The notes beneath the pieces are model-generated. The model saw only the letters and a program-made list of their open reading frames with translations, had not been told where the DNA came from and did not search any database. A DNA stretch of 64,000 nucleotides from Desulforamulus aeronauticus DSM 10349. Lineage in GTDB: Bacteria > Bacillota > Desulfotomaculia > Desulfotomaculales > Desulfotomaculaceae. Location of the stretch: the NCBI RefSeq assembly GCF_900142375.1, contig NZ_FRAR01000006.1:1-64000 (forward strand). The letters are read 5' to 3'. This document shows, one piece after another, positions 36,185-45,604 of this stretch (position 1 is the stretch's first letter; each line of letters opens with the position of its first letter). A program made the position numbers and the translations under genes.

Positions 36185-36814
36185 TTATTTTAAAAATGTT
36201 GCTGTGGCTTTAATTAACTCCGGTGTGACATAGGCCTCCACCAAACCCGCCGCTATACAGATACAGCAAACAATGACTATTAGCATATGATAGCCTATCA
36301 AACCAGGCAAAACGGGTAATCTGGAATTAAGAAATCTTTTAATCAATAACCAAGAAAAAGAAAGGGCAGCAACACTGGCCAGTAAAATAGCCGGTATTAG
36401 CAAAACATTTTGCGGCACTACAGAAGTAAAGGCCAGCATAATGCCTTCTCCGGCCTTTTCTTTCGTTAAAAAGCTTATCGTAAACCCTAGGGAAAAACCC
36501 CTGGCAAATAAAAGAGCCAGTACCACCGGCATACCAATAACGGTTAGCCCTAATAAATAAATGATCCCGATATAAATCAAATTATTGGTGACAGTATCTC
36601 TTACCATAGACGAGCGGTCTAGCATCAGTTTATCTGCTTGATACATAAACTGATCCAGGTTTAACACAAGCTGTTTGACTTGTTCACTGTCAAGCCCCCT
36701 AACTCCCCAACAACCAACCCCAATTCCTGCTGCAAAGGTTAAAAGGGCCAGTAAGTAAATGGGCCATCCCTCCCGTAGAGAGGATTTACAGATTCTTTTC
36801 AGTCCCCTGGCCAC
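36185..36814 (-). CDS. spoIIM: Stage II sporulation protein M
   Basis: 209-residue polytopic protein with about five hydrophobic segments, member of the SpoIID-M-P engulfment machine. Family features: REGWPIYLLALLTFAAGIGVG at the start and FARGFSLGFTISFLTKEKAGEG centrally. GTG start with a GAGGTGGG site. In Bacillus spoIIM lies near fur-yqzK-ripX; here fur is missing and SASP and DUF441 genes lie between. Confidence 0.92.
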   Translation of the reverse strand: MARGLKRICKSSLREGWPIYLLALLTFAAGIGVGCWGVRGLDSEQVKQLVLNLDQFMYQADKLMLDRSSMVRDTVTNNLIYIGIIYLLGLTVIGMPVVLALLFARGFSLGFTISFLTKEKAGEGIMLAFTSVVPQNVLLIPAILLASVAALSFSWLLIKRFLNSRLPVLPGLIGYHMLIVIVCCICIAAGLVEAYVTPELIKATATFLK

Positions 36815-36891
36815 TGTCCCACCTCACTTTTGTCCCATACCAACTTAAATCCCTGTACATACTATGCGAAAAATCAAATGAAAATGATAAA

Positions 36892-36933
36892 AGCCCCTGA
36901 ACCAAGATGATATACTCCCTTGGTTCAGAGGCT
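36892..36933 (-). terminator. Terminator
   Basis: 15-bp stem with one mismatch (36892-36906, 36919-36933) and a T-rich run on the minus strand. Downstream of the ComB-like gene. Confidence 0.8.
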
Positions 36934-37013
36934 GAATGTAGAAATAAAGTCCCACGCGGGCAGCCTGGCAATTCCAGCGGCTCCCATGACTTTTCTAATT
37001 CACCTGCTTCATG

Positions 37014-37688
37014 TTAGTTTTTTAACGCCAGATAACCTTCCTCGATAATGGTTTTCATAATGTATTCCGCTGCTAATAGGTCTTCTAAAGAATTGGCACT
37101 GGCAGCCACTACACAGATGCCGGAATCATGCCTCCGGGCGGCTTCTATGGCCCTGCGTGCTGCGGCTTTGGCCGGCTCAGAACCCTTCTTTTTTAGGGTG
37201 CGTGCTACGGTGCCGGTAATTACCGCCGGTGCTCCTGCCGTGAAGGCTGCATCATAAGCCACACCACCCGTGGCGGTGACTGCTACCACCACTCTATCAG
37301 ATAAATTACAAATTTTCGGCGTCTCTGCACCAAGGTTAGGAATAACAGCTGAGACCTCTGCCCCCCCCTGGCGAATTCCCCGCAGCAACCGGGAAGCATT
37401 AGCCATTCTTTCTTCGTCGGTTCCTACCCGAGGCTCCGTTACCAATACCACACTGGTATCTGCCGCCAAGGCCAATTGGGCTGCCCGCAGACCGATACCT
37501 TCCGGATGCAAAGATACCGGCGGAGTTGCTGTATCCGGGCTGGCACCTAGTACAGTGAGAGCTCCTGCATCAAGAGCAGCTTCTAGGGTTGTGGACATAT
37601 CAATAACATCCACCACCATTACCACCAACCCCTCCCGGGCAGCCTGAACGGCACCGCTGGCATTGGACGTAAGGGTAACAAGTTTCAT
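37014..37688 (-). CDS. Conserved hypothetical protein, possibly ComB-like
   Basis: 224 residues, not firmly recognised. VVDVIDMSTTLEAALDAGA resembles the opening of 2-phosphosulfolactate phosphatase (ComB), and the alternating Gly/Ala-rich blocks (EGIGLRAAQLALAAD, GGVAYDAAFTAGAP) fit that fold, but key residues cannot be verified. It is a single gene between a terminator and a hairpin leader element. Enzymatic function should not be assumed. Confidence 0.5.
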   Translation of the reverse strand: MKLVTLTSNASGAVQAAREGLVVMVVDVIDMSTTLEAALDAGALTVLGASPDTATPPVSLHPEGIGLRAAQLALAADTSVVLVTEPRVGTDEERMANASRLLRGIRQGGAEVSAVIPNLGAETPKICNLSDRVVVAVTATGGVAYDAAFTAGAPAVITGTVARTLKKKGSEPAKAAARRAIEAARRHDSGICVVAASANSLEDLLAAEYIMKTIIEEGYLALKN

Positions 37689-37734
37689 TAATGGCTACTC
37701 CTTTCCAACAAGTACATTAGTAAACCTTAGCTTG

Positions 37735-37835
37735 TGCCAAGTCTTTAAACGCCGGCGTACCCGATAGGGCACAAGTAAGCCTAGTTTGCCCTTATGCATG
37801 TCGGAAAGTTTTTACTTTTCGATATGCTAAAAACA
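37735..37835 (-). repeat. Hairpin leader element, copy 3 (upstream of ComB-like gene)
   Basis: Shares the block TGCCAAGTCTTTAAACGCC with copy 4, then AAGTAAGCCTAGTTTGCCC and the CGGAAAG/CTTTTCG hairpin ending GATATGC. Divergent + strand peptide gene on the other side. Confidence 0.65.
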
Positions 37836-37881
37836 AAAGCCCCTTCATATACTGTCCCATAACCAGCGGGGAGGGACAAAC

Positions 37882-38013
37882 ATGAATCAGATCTACGTCT
37901 ATGCAAATAAAATCTATTTCCTGGCCAAAGCTAAAGATTTATGTAAACTAATCAAGCAATCTGCAGGGCAGTATCATACCGTACAGGAACTCATCAAGGC
38001 TAAATTAAACTAG
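37882..38013 (+). CDS. MciZ-like Z-ring inhibitor peptide
   Basis: 43 residues from ATG (GGGGAGGG 6 nt upstream): MNQIYVYANKIYFLAKAKDL then CKLIKQSAGQYHTVQELIKA plus KLN. The pattern (hydrophobic strand, basic helix, Y-x-TV-x-E-x-I) resembles MciZ, the sporulation peptide that caps FtsZ filaments, and Bacillus mciZ lies in the spoIIM region as I recall. It overlaps the 3' end of the convergent DUF3866 gene by 14 nt. Similarity is short, so this is tentative. Confidence 0.5.
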   Translation: MNQIYVYANKIYFLAKAKDLCKLIKQSAGQYHTVQELIKAKLN

Positions 38014-39073
38014 CCACATAGACCCCGGCCGCCCCCGCGGCCAAGAAAAATTCCGGGTCCTGCTCCACGTGGCGGCCCATGGTGGTTACTTTCACCTGAT
38101 AATCTGCCAATGCTGCCAAGGCTGGCTGCCCCTCGATAATGGCAACATCATGTTTGTGGGCGATGGTACTTTCTTCCACTTGTTGCAGCACTAACTCCAG
38201 CTTCTCAGGTACAAGTTTAGGCAGCACTACCGTGGCCTTAGTTAAGGCAATGGTGCCTAGGGCCGTACGACTGTGGTGGCTCAACCCCCGGTGACGCTCC
38301 CGGGCATCGGCAAAACTTATTCTAGGTATGGCAATGGGTTTACCTTTTAAGAGATTAACGGCATTAATAATTTCACCTTGCTCAACACCGGTAAAACCAA
38401 AACGGGAACCACTTCCCACAATGCCTGGCCCCATAGCCACCAGAATGACATCTGCTCCCAGAACATGTTTGCAGGCTAGCAAACCCGTATAAACGTTGAT
38501 GGCTTCCAGGTCACCGCCAAAGGCGTGTCCGCAAGTTACTGTGTGCTGAATTAACCCCTTTTCCCGAAGCTCCCAAACCAGACGAGACAGTGTCAGCGGC
38601 AAGGCAGCTCCATCGGTCATTAAATACACTACTTTGAGCTGCTTGTTCGCTAGTTTTTTCAGGGCTGCGGCAGCCGGAGCCAGCATACTGTGCAGGGTAC
38701 CGATAATCACAGGCGTACCCTCTAAAGAGTTTGCCTGCTGCATCAACTCTGCATAGGGACTGTCCTGTTCTTCCACTGAGAGAACTTTTACCTGGTAGGG
38801 GGTATAACGCAGCTTCATAATGTGTCCTGCTTCAGGCACATCTATTTCAGTATTAGACAAGTTGGCCAGAACAAAATGGGCACCCCCGGTGCCCAACTTT
38901 TTATAAACAGCGGTGGTATTTAAAATTACTTCATCACCGGCAACCACTTCTCCAGTTAAAGAGTCATAATTAACAGCCTTTTGAAGTCCACCTTCCAGCT
39001 CAACCAACAATTCACTAATGCCGGTCCTTTGGGAGGTTATTTTTTGCACCACACCGCGACGCATACGGATCAA
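38000..39073 (-). CDS. DUF3866 family protein
   Basis: 357-residue conserved Firmicute protein of unknown function. N-terminal RRGVVQKITSQRTGISELLV and MGPGIVGSGSRFGFTGVEQGE centrally are characteristic, the latter a glycine-rich loop. A second gene (39170-39361) and M20 peptidase lie upstream. ATG with no strong ribosome site; an alternative start three codons later (M4) is possible. Confidence 0.85.
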   Translation of the reverse strand: MIRMRRGVVQKITSQRTGISELLVELEGGLQKAVNYDSLTGEVVAGDEVILNTTAVYKKLGTGGAHFVLANLSNTEIDVPEAGHIMKLRYTPYQVKVLSVEEQDSPYAELMQQANSLEGTPVIIGTLHSMLAPAAAALKKLANKQLKVVYLMTDGAALPLTLSRLVWELREKGLIQHTVTCGHAFGGDLEAINVYTGLLACKHVLGADVILVAMGPGIVGSGSRFGFTGVEQGEIINAVNLLKGKPIAIPRISFADARERHRGLSHHSRTALGTIALTKATVVLPKLVPEKLELVLQQVEESTIAHKHDVAIIEGQPALAALADYQVKVTTMGRHVEQDPEFFLAAGAAGVYVASLI

Positions 39074-39169
39074 AGGAAGACACCTCTTTTCGAAGTTCGA
39101 CAGAGCAACAAATAGCCTGTTTATGTTAACTAAAGCGGGACCACAGAGGAATGCAATCCGAGGGCTTAA

Positions 39170-39361
39170 TTAGCTGCCCTTATCTATTTTACGTTCTACA
39201 TTTCTTAAGCGATGATTTAAATCATCAATCTCTCTTCTTACTTTCGATGTGCCTCTAAAAGCCTTAACCAAAAAGTAAAAAATCACACCCATTATTGCCA
39301 GAAGGACAACAAAATTAAATAACTGTGCAAGTAGTGTACCATTAAACCCCATACTCTCCAT
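39170..39361 (-). CDS. Small single-span membrane protein
   Basis: 63 residues: hydrophobic helix (LFNFVVLLAIMGVIFYFLV) then a basic, coiled-coil-like tail (VRREIDDLNHRLRNVERKI). AAGGAGTGAGTAG precedes ATG. It recalls the stalk part of ATP-synthase b or phage-shock-type proteins, but no family is assigned. Lies 43 nt downstream of the peptidase gene and probably shares its transcript. Confidence 0.7.
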   Translation of the reverse strand: MESMGFNGTLLAQLFNFVVLLAIMGVIFYFLVKAFRGTSKVRREIDDLNHRLRNVERKIDKGS

Positions 39362-39404
39362 CTACTCACTCCTTATCACAGAATCGTCATCCACGCAGAA
39401 TAGC

Positions 39405-40538
39405 CTATTCTTTAAATTCCTGTGCTGTTTTTATAATTTCCAGCACAAATCTGGCGTTATTGAGCAAGTTTTCTTCGGTGATAAACTCCTCGGTGGTATG
39501 CACTTTGGACATGCCGGTACCTAAGTTGGCACAAGCAATGTTCTGCCCGTTGAAAATATTAGCATCACTGCCACCACCGGTTTGACCAAGAAAAGGTTTT
39601 AAACCAATCCGTTCGGCAGCTTTAACGGCAATCTGCACCGGTAAGGCATCGGGAGCTAAATCAATGGGATCGTATTCTTTGACCACCTCGATCGCTGCCT
39701 TCGCTCCCAGTCGTTCCGCAGCCTGTCTAAGCTCCTCCACCATATGATCAATTTGTGCTTTCGCTTTGCTTGGGTTGATGCTACGTGCTTCCCCTTGGAT
39801 CGTTACTTGTTCTGGCACAATATTGGTGGCGACTCCGCCGGAAATCAACCCGATATTCGAAGTTGTTTCTTCATCAATACGGCCCACTTTCATCCCGGCA
39901 ATCCCTTGAGAGGCCACCACAATGGCATTGATACCTTGCTCCGGGGCAATACCGGCATGGGCAGCTTTCCCTTGCACGGTAGCTTTCAAACTATATTGCG
40001 TAGGGGCCTTCGTAATGATTTCTCCGGCCGGGCCACCACTGTCCAACACAAAACCTAGGTTAGCTTGTAGGCGACTGTAATCCAAGCCCTTGGCACCCTT
40101 AAGACCAATTTCTTCCCCTACGGTAAAGACCACCTGCAAACCACCATGTAAAATACTCTGTTCCTGTAAAACCCTTAGACTCTCCATAATGGCAGCAATA
40201 CCCGCCTTATCATCGGAGCCAAGAATGGTATTTCCCGCAGAAGTAATCATCCCGTTCTGCCGTATCGGTTTAACCCCTTGACCAGGCTTTACCGTGTCCA
40301 TGTGAGCCGAGAACAACAACAAGGGACCTTGGCCACCGTTGGCTGGTAAGGTAGCAATAAGGTTACCGGTTCTCTGACCCACCTCCACGTAAGAACCTGC
40401 TTCATCTTCAAACACCTGCAAACCCAGAGCGTTGAGTTTATCCTTTAAGAGGTCGGCCAACTGCCGTTCTGCCCCAGATTCACTGTCCACCTGAACTAAC
40501 TCAAGAAATTCTTCTATTAATCTTTCTGCTTTAATCAA
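39405..40538 (-). CDS. M20 family aminopeptidase, PepT-like
   Basis: 377-residue zinc peptidase. Metal ligands: SAHMDTVKPG (His/Asp) and LGSDDKAG, catalytic Glu in TVGEEIG, DSGGPAG, and HTTEEFI near the C-terminus. A TTG at 40536-40538, 8 nt after GGAGG, is chosen because an M20 protein begins LIKAERLIEEF and the upstream frame is not peptidase-like. Cleaves peptides or acylated amino acids; specificity unknown. A hairpin leader element lies about 110 nt upstream. Confidence 0.87.
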   Translation of the reverse strand: MIKAERLIEEFLELVQVDSESGAERQLADLLKDKLNALGLQVFEDEAGSYVEVGQRTGNLIATLPANGGQGPLLLFSAHMDTVKPGQGVKPIRQNGMITSAGNTILGSDDKAGIAAIMESLRVLQEQSILHGGLQVVFTVGEEIGLKGAKGLDYSRLQANLGFVLDSGGPAGEIITKAPTQYSLKATVQGKAAHAGIAPEQGINAIVVASQGIAGMKVGRIDEETTSNIGLISGGVATNIVPEQVTIQGEARSINPSKAKAQIDHMVEELRQAAERLGAKAAIEVVKEYDPIDLAPDALPVQIAVKAAERIGLKPFLGQTGGGSDANIFNGQNIACANLGTGMSKVHTTEEFITEENLLNNARFVLEIIKTAQEFKE

Positions 40539-40650
40539 AGAGGACACCTCCACAATGATATCTCTTAAACAACTTAACCAAATGATAACTTTCTTAGAAC
40601 AATATTGCAAATTAAAGTTTCCAAACTGCCATATTAGAAAAACTTGTCTC

Positions 40651-40736
40651 TGCCAAGTCTTTAGACGCCGGCGGAGGCTTAGTTTGCCCTTATGCAAATC
40701 AGAAGTTTTTATACTTTCTAATTTGCGAACAAAAAC
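40651..40736 (-). repeat. Hairpin leader element, copy 4 (upstream of M20 peptidase)
   Basis: TGCCAAGTCTTTAGACGCC as in copy 3, a shortened middle, TAGTTTGCCCTTATGCA and an AGAAG/CTTTCT hairpin ending TTTGCGAACAAAAAC. Confidence 0.6.
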
Positions 40737-40738
40737 AA

Positions 40739-40762
40739 GGAGCTGTCCCAGCGGACAACCCC
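40739..40762 (-). terminator. Terminator of the PhnA-like gene
   Basis: GGGGTTGTCC GCTG GGACAGCTCC on the minus strand (10 bp, two wobbles) followed by TTGTTTTTG. Confidence 0.7.
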
Positions 40763-40780
40763 TCTTGTAGTAATTTTTCT

Positions 40781-41122
40781 TTACAGCTTTCTAACAAATT
40801 CAGATTTTAATTTCATAGCTCCAAAACCATCAATTTTACAATCAATATTATGATCTCCCTCAACCAAACGTATATTTTTTACCCTTGTGCCTATTTTTAA
40901 GGCGGATGAACTCCCTTTTACTTTCAGGTCTTTGATTATCGTTACAGAATCACCATCGTTTAAGATATTTCCATTTGCATCTTTGACAACATTTTTGTCT
41001 TCACTATTGTCAGTCCCTACTTCTAAAGTCCACTCATGACCACATTCTGGACAAATCAAAAGACTTCCATCATCGTATGTAAATTGCGAATTACATTTTG
41101 GGCAATTAGGTAAATTACTCAT
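40781..41122 (-). CDS. PhnA/YjdM-like zinc-ribbon protein
   Basis: 113 residues: N-terminal zinc ribbon (CPKC...CPEC) and C-terminal PhnA domain ([30 protein letters not shown]). Despite the name, family members are not established phosphonate enzymes. Single gene with its own terminator. Confidence 0.9.
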   Translation of the reverse strand: MSNLPNCPKCNSQFTYDDGSLLICPECGHEWTLEVGTDNSEDKNVVKDANGNILNDGDSVTIIKDLKVKGSSSALKIGTRVKNIRLVEGDHNIDCKIDGFGAMKLKSEFVRKL

Positions 41123-41337
41123 AATCTCACTTCTCCATTCATTATGTTAATTGTATATGCCTATATTCTGCCATATTCTGTATTGATTTGCTACCTTTTA
41201 TACAATACAATAATTATCGACTTTAGGATGACACAGTTATTGTGCATCATTCCCTATAAGGTGGACTACGTCATGTTTTTGCAAATATTGATTAACTACA
41301 TTCATTATAGTTGATATAATAAATGAGGGTGATAAAG

Positions 41338-42012
41338 ATGCAAATATTGAAAAATGATTGGCATGAATTATTAAAGGATGAGTTTCATCAGGAATATTAT
41401 CAAGAGCTGAGAAAGCATTTGATCCAGGAATACCAAACCCGAACCATCTATCCTGATATGTACGATATTTTTAACGCACTGCATTTTACCTCTTATCAAG
41501 ATGTAAAGGTGGTTATCCTGGGGCAAGACCCCTACCATGGCCCGAACCAAGCCCATGGCCTGAGTTTTTCTGTCAAACCCGGTGTACCGGCCCCACCCTC
41601 CTTGCAAAATATCTTTAAGGAATTGCAGAGTGACCTTGGTTGCAGTATCCCTAACCATGGTTACCTCAAAAAATGGGCGGATCAGGGGGTCTTACTCCTG
41701 AACACTTCCCTGACAGTGCGCGCCGGTCAAGCCAACTCTCATGCGCAGATAGGGTGGCATCTATTTACGGATAAAGTGATCGCTCTCCTGAGTCAGCGCC
41801 AGAACCCTGTGGTGTTTATCCTTTGGGGAAAAAATGCCCAAACGAAACAAAGTATTATCAAGGCCCCTCAGCATTTTATCATAAAATCCGTTCATCCCAG
41901 CCCACTTTCCGCTCATGCCGGATTTTTCGGCAGTAAGCCTTTCTCTAAGGCTAACAATTTTTTAGTGTCTCAGGGTAAGGAACCCATTGATTGGCAGATT
42001 GAGGATATTTGA
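41338..42012 (+). CDS. ung: Uracil-DNA glycosylase
   Basis: 224-residue UDG excising uracil from [21 protein letters not shown] carries the catalytic Asp, and [17 protein letters not shown] the catalytic His and intercalating Leu loop. ATG at 41338 with GAGGGTG upstream. Solitary + strand gene ended by a hairpin. Confidence 0.95.
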   Translation: MQILKNDWHELLKDEFHQEYYQELRKHLIQEYQTRTIYPDMYDIFNALHFTSYQDVKVVILGQDPYHGPNQAHGLSFSVKPGVPAPPSLQNIFKELQSDLGCSIPNHGYLKKWADQGVLLLNTSLTVRAGQANSHAQIGWHLFTDKVIALLSQRQNPVVFILWGKNAQTKQSIIKAPQHFIIKSVHPSPLSAHAGFFGSKPFSKANNFLVSQGKEPIDWQIEDI

Positions 42013-42088
42013 TCTGCCTTACAAAGCAAAATGATCCACAACCTCAAACCCGTAATGCCGCTTAGAACTCAAAATATATTTTTACATA

Positions 42089-42126
42089 GCGAGAGGTGCT
42101 ATCCCTTGTGGGACAACACCTCTCGC
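42089..42126 (+). terminator. Terminator after ung
   Basis: GCGAGAGGTG/CACCTCTCGC (42089-42098, 42117-42126) with CCCTTGTGGG inside; followed by TTGCTTTT. Convergent with the kor operon. Confidence 0.8.
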
Positions 42127-42166
42127 TTGCTTTTCCATATCGGTTTGGAATATGGGCCTAGCCATA

Positions 42167-42721
42167 CTACTGCTTATTCTTGAACTCTTTAGCCAGTTGC
42201 ATACCTTTTTCTAAGGCCTGCTGATTAACAGGAATTAAGTTGTGGCGCCGGGCTGGCAGTACCTTTTTTAAGGATTCCACCACAGCTTCCAGGGAGACAA
42301 TTCCGGTCAGCTCAATTAAAACCCCCAAAATGATGTTATTAGCTACTTTCGTATTGCCCAGTTCTTCGGCAATTCGGTTGGCCGGGATTTCCAGCACCTG
42401 CAAGTCTTGCCGTGTTACCTTTTGATCCACCAAAGAAGAGTTAATTAGAATTAAACCACCTGGCACCACTGATTTTTCAAATTTGTCCAGGGAAGGACGA
42501 TTCATAACAATGAGCGTAGTTGGCTCTGTTACTAAGGGTGAACTGATGGGTTCATCAGAAATGGTGATGCCACAATTGGCCGTACCGCCACGCATTTCCG
42601 GCCCATAGGAGGGAATCCAAGCCACTTGCTTATTCTCAATCATACCCGCATAGGCCAACAATTGACCGGTGGATAGAACCCCTTGGCCGCCAAAACCGGC
42701 AATTAATACTTCCTGCAACAT
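42167..42721 (-). CDS. korC: 2-oxoacid:ferredoxin oxidoreductase gamma subunit
   Basis: 184 residues; GFGGQGVLSTGQLLAYAGM at the N-terminus and EMRGGTANC are the gamma-subunit hallmarks. Bridges the TPP/alpha core in the KorABCD/Vor complex, which decarboxylates a 2-oxoacid with CoA and reduces ferredoxin. Last gene of the four-gene operon; it begins 1 nt after the beta-subunit gene stops. Whether the substrate is 2-oxoglutarate or a branched-chain oxoacid is not visible. Confidence 0.9.
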   Translation of the reverse strand: MLQEVLIAGFGGQGVLSTGQLLAYAGMIENKQVAWIPSYGPEMRGGTANCGITISDEPISSPLVTEPTTLIVMNRPSLDKFEKSVVPGGLILINSSLVDQKVTRQDLQVLEIPANRIAEELGNTKVANNIILGVLIELTGIVSLEAVVESLKKVLPARRHNLIPVNQQALEKGMQLAKEFKNKQ

Positions 42722-43471
42722 TTACTTCACCTCCGCTGGTTCTTTGAAGACACCAAGGGGGTAGTACGGAATCATGTTTTCCGCCAACCACTTAATCGAT
42801 TCCTTTGGTGACAGTCCCCAGTTGGTGGGACAGGTAGAGAGAACTTCCACCAAGGCAAAGCCTAAGCCTGCTTTTTGAATTTCAAAGGCCTTCCGAATGG
42901 CCTTCTTAGCCTGAACGATATGTTTGGGATCATGCACCGATACCCGTGCCACATAGACGGCACCGTCCAGGGTGGCTAGCATTTCACTAACCCGTACCGG
43001 TAAACCATTCAGTTCTTTTTCCCGGCCCCGCGGGCTGGTGGTGGTTTTTTGTCCCGGCAAGGTGGTGGGAGCCATTTGGCCACCGGTCATGCCATAGACG
43101 GCATTATTTACAAAGATGGTAGTGATTTTTTCACTTCTGGCAGCAGCATGCACAATTTCTGCCGTACCAATGGAAGCCAGATCGCCATCCCCCTGGTAAG
43201 TAAACACCGTACGCTCCGGCAGACAACGCTTGATCCCGGTGGCCACGGCGGGTGCACGCCCGTGGGAAGCTTGGAACATATCTACATTGAAATAATCATA
43301 GGCAAATACCGAGCAGCCAACGGGACAAACCCCTACGGTATCATCCTGTAAGCCCATTTCATCAATTACCTCGGCCACCAAACGGTGAATAATGCCATGG
43401 GTACAGCCTGGGCAATAGTGGAATTGTTTATCCGTTAAGGAATCGGGACGTTTAAAAATTACTTTAGCCAT
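42722..43471 (-). CDS. korB: 2-oxoacid:ferredoxin oxidoreductase beta (TPP) subunit
   Basis: 249 residues with TPP-enzyme features: HYCPGCTHG at the N-terminus, [17 protein letters not shown] (TPP-Mg motif) and [16 protein letters not shown]. Length fits KorB. Immediately follows the alpha subunit gene by 3 nt. Generates acyl-CoA with reduction of ferredoxin. Confidence 0.92.
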   Translation of the reverse strand: MAKVIFKRPDSLTDKQFHYCPGCTHGIIHRLVAEVIDEMGLQDDTVGVCPVGCSVFAYDYFNVDMFQASHGRAPAVATGIKRCLPERTVFTYQGDGDLASIGTAEIVHAAARSEKITTIFVNNAVYGMTGGQMAPTTLPGQKTTTSPRGREKELNGLPVRVSEMLATLDGAVYVARVSVHDPKHIVQAKKAIRKAFEIQKAGLGFALVEVLSTCPTNWGLSPKESIKWLAENMIPYYPLGVFKEPAEVK

Positions 43472-43474
43472 TGA

Positions 43475-44539
43475 CTATTCACCCCCTGCCATGAGTTTTT
43501 TGACTTCTGCCAAAACATCCTTGGCCAGAGGTACCATACCACCACTACGGCCATAGAAATGGACGGGCTTCTTGCCGTTCACTGCCAGCCGAACATCTTC
43601 CACCATCTGGCCCATGCTCATTTCTACACACAGAAACTTATTAGCATGTGCCGCTGCTTTGGCATACACCTCTGAGGGGAAGGGCCACAGTGTGATAGGT
43701 CGAATCAAACCTGCCTTAATACCTTCTGATCTGGCTTTATCCACCACGGATTTAGCGATCCGGGCTGCGGTACCAAAGCCAGTTAAGACGATTTCTGCAT
43801 CCTCCAGACGGTACTCTTCCCAGCGAGTTTCCTGGGCGGCAATAACATCATACTTAGCAAACAATCTTTGATTCAGCTCTTCGCAGTCCTCGGGTACAAT
43901 ATATAAAGAATTAACAATATTGGGCTTCTTTCTTCCCTTCAAGCCACTGGCAGCCCAAGGTTTTGCAGGAACCTCCGGCAGAGTAACTTCATCAGCCAAC
44001 TCAACGGGTTCCATCATTTGGCCTAGGATACCATCCCCAACTAACATAACAGGGGTACGGTACTGATCCGCCAAATCAAAGGCGACTTGCATCATATCAA
44101 TAATTTCCTGCACGGAAGCGGGAGCCAGGACAACCAGCTTATAATCACCATGGCCACCGCCCTTAACAGCCTGGAAATAATCCCCTTGGGCCGGAGCAAT
44201 GTTGCCCAGTCCCGGGCCACCCCGCATAACATTTACCACTACACAAGGTAGTTCAGCCCCGACCAAATAAGAAATCCCTTCCTGCATCAAACTTAAACCA
44301 GGACTGGATGATGAGGTCATGGTCCGAAAACCAGCTCCGGCTGCACCGTAAACCATATTAATGGAAGAGGTTTCGCTTTCTGCTTGTAAAAAAACACCGC
44401 CTACCTCGGGCATGCGCTTGGCCAGGTAGTGGGGCAACTCACTTTGGGGGGTGATGGGATAACCAAAGAAATGGCGGCAACCGGCACGAATGGCACCCTC
44501 GCCAATGGCTTCGTTACCTTTCATCAGTACTTTACTCAA
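43475..44539 (-). CDS. korA: 2-oxoacid:ferredoxin oxidoreductase alpha subunit
   Basis: 354 residues: MKGNEAIGEGAIRAGCRHFFGYPITPQSE at the start, GPGLGNIAPAQGD and GLIRPITLWPFP (transketolase C-terminal domain). Equivalent names are KorA or VorB. Overlaps the ferredoxin gene by 4 nt (ATGA). Confidence 0.92.
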   Translation of the reverse strand: MSKVLMKGNEAIGEGAIRAGCRHFFGYPITPQSELPHYLAKRMPEVGGVFLQAESETSSINMVYGAAGAGFRTMTSSSSPGLSLMQEGISYLVGAELPCVVVNVMRGGPGLGNIAPAQGDYFQAVKGGGHGDYKLVVLAPASVQEIIDMMQVAFDLADQYRTPVMLVGDGILGQMMEPVELADEVTLPEVPAKPWAASGLKGRKKPNIVNSLYIVPEDCEELNQRLFAKYDVIAAQETRWEEYRLEDAEIVLTGFGTAARIAKSVVDKARSEGIKAGLIRPITLWPFPSEVYAKAAAHANKFLCVEMSMGQMVEDVRLAVNGKKPVHFYGRSGGMVPLAKDVLAEVKKLMAGGE

Positions 44540-44754
44540 TCCTGCTTCTCCTCCTTCACTACTTCAATTACCACATCGGGACACATCCTTGCACAGATAG
44601 CACAGGCCTTGCACTTATCCATTTCTACCACGGTAGCTGGGTGAAATCCCATGGCATTGTAATGCTCTGCCAGGACGATAATTTTTTCGGGGCAAACCGA
44701 AATACACAACTCGCATCCTTTGCAGCGTTCTTCTCGGAATGTTACTGTGGCCAA
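44536..44754 (-). CDS. korD: Ferredoxin-like delta subunit, 2x4Fe-4S
   Basis: 72 residues with two clusters, CKGCELCISVCPEKI and CKACAICARMCPDVV. Shuttles electrons from the TPP core to free ferredoxin. First gene of the operon korDABC, translationally coupled to korA. Confidence 0.92.
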   Translation of the reverse strand: MATVTFREERCKGCELCISVCPEKIIVLAEHYNAMGFHPATVVEMDKCKACAICARMCPDVVIEVVKEEKQD

Positions 44755-44815
44755 CTATATTCCCTCCTTGATTGAATGATTATTTTGTTAATATGGCACC
44801 TTGGAAATAAACCTA

Positions 44816-45511
44816 CTACTCTTCGCCAAAGGCTTCTTCCCAGGGAGTCTTCATATAAAATTCTAAAGGTAGAACGGGTACTTCCGGCAGAATGGTTTTG
44901 ATCTGTGGTACCAGCTCTTGAGGGGACGCCATAAAAGCCATTGGCAGTTCCAGTTGTTCTGCTATTTGAGACACCTTGGTGTAACCTTCTAACATTATCT
45001 GGAGATCGGTATGCCTACCTAGATTGGTATTGCTAACCAATCCCGTTACCTTCAGACGGGAGTTTTTTTCAATATCGCCCATAATTTTACAAACACCGGC
45101 AAGATCCCTGGTAAAGGGACGGCAGGTGTTAACAACAAAATATAGATCGAAGCGGTCTTCGGTTAAGTACGGTCTGTACGCGCCTAGGGCAATGGCTCCT
45201 ACGTCATCCCCACCCACATCGCACACACAATATCCCTCAGATGCTTGCAGGGCTCCCCGAATGGCAGGAGTCAGGGCTGGTACATCGGCATTTACCAAAT
45301 GCCCCGGTGGACAAATTACCTTTAGACCTTGGCTGGCCAGGTTATCCTTGGCCAAGCGGGTACGGAAATACGGATTAATAATATCCAAATCCACCAAAGA
45401 AACTTTATCCCCCCGCTGCTGCAGCATACGGGAGAAATTAATGGAGATTTCTGTTTTGCCGCTTCCTAAATTGGCTGTAAATATAGTCACTGGTTTTATG
45501 TTAATTTTCAT
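44816..45511 (-). CDS. P-loop ATPase (MinD/CooC-like) linked to the kor operon
   Basis: 231 residues: Walker A GSGKTEISINF near residue 16 (deviant, single lysine), LVDLDIINPYFRTRLAK, and the switch region CVCDVGGDDVG. SIMIBI-type ATPases of this kind load cofactors or position proteins, but none of those roles is shown. It lies about 60 nt upstream of korD and is probably co-transcribed, which hints at maturation or assembly of the oxidoreductase (inference). Confidence 0.75.
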   Translation of the reverse strand: MKINIKPVTIFTANLGSGKTEISINFSRMLQQRGDKVSLVDLDIINPYFRTRLAKDNLASQGLKVICPPGHLVNADVPALTPAIRGALQASEGYCVCDVGGDDVGAIALGAYRPYLTEDRFDLYFVVNTCRPFTRDLAGVCKIMGDIEKNSRLKVTGLVSNTNLGRHTDLQIMLEGYTKVSQIAEQLELPMAFMASPQELVPQIKTILPEVPVLPLEFYMKTPWEEAFGEE

Positions 45512-45604
45512 AGAAAAACCTCCGTTATACTATCTTAAATATTTCGTTTTGTCTAACAAAAAAACCTGCCAAAGTTGCACAAAAATTAACCAGCTAAGGG
45601 GATT

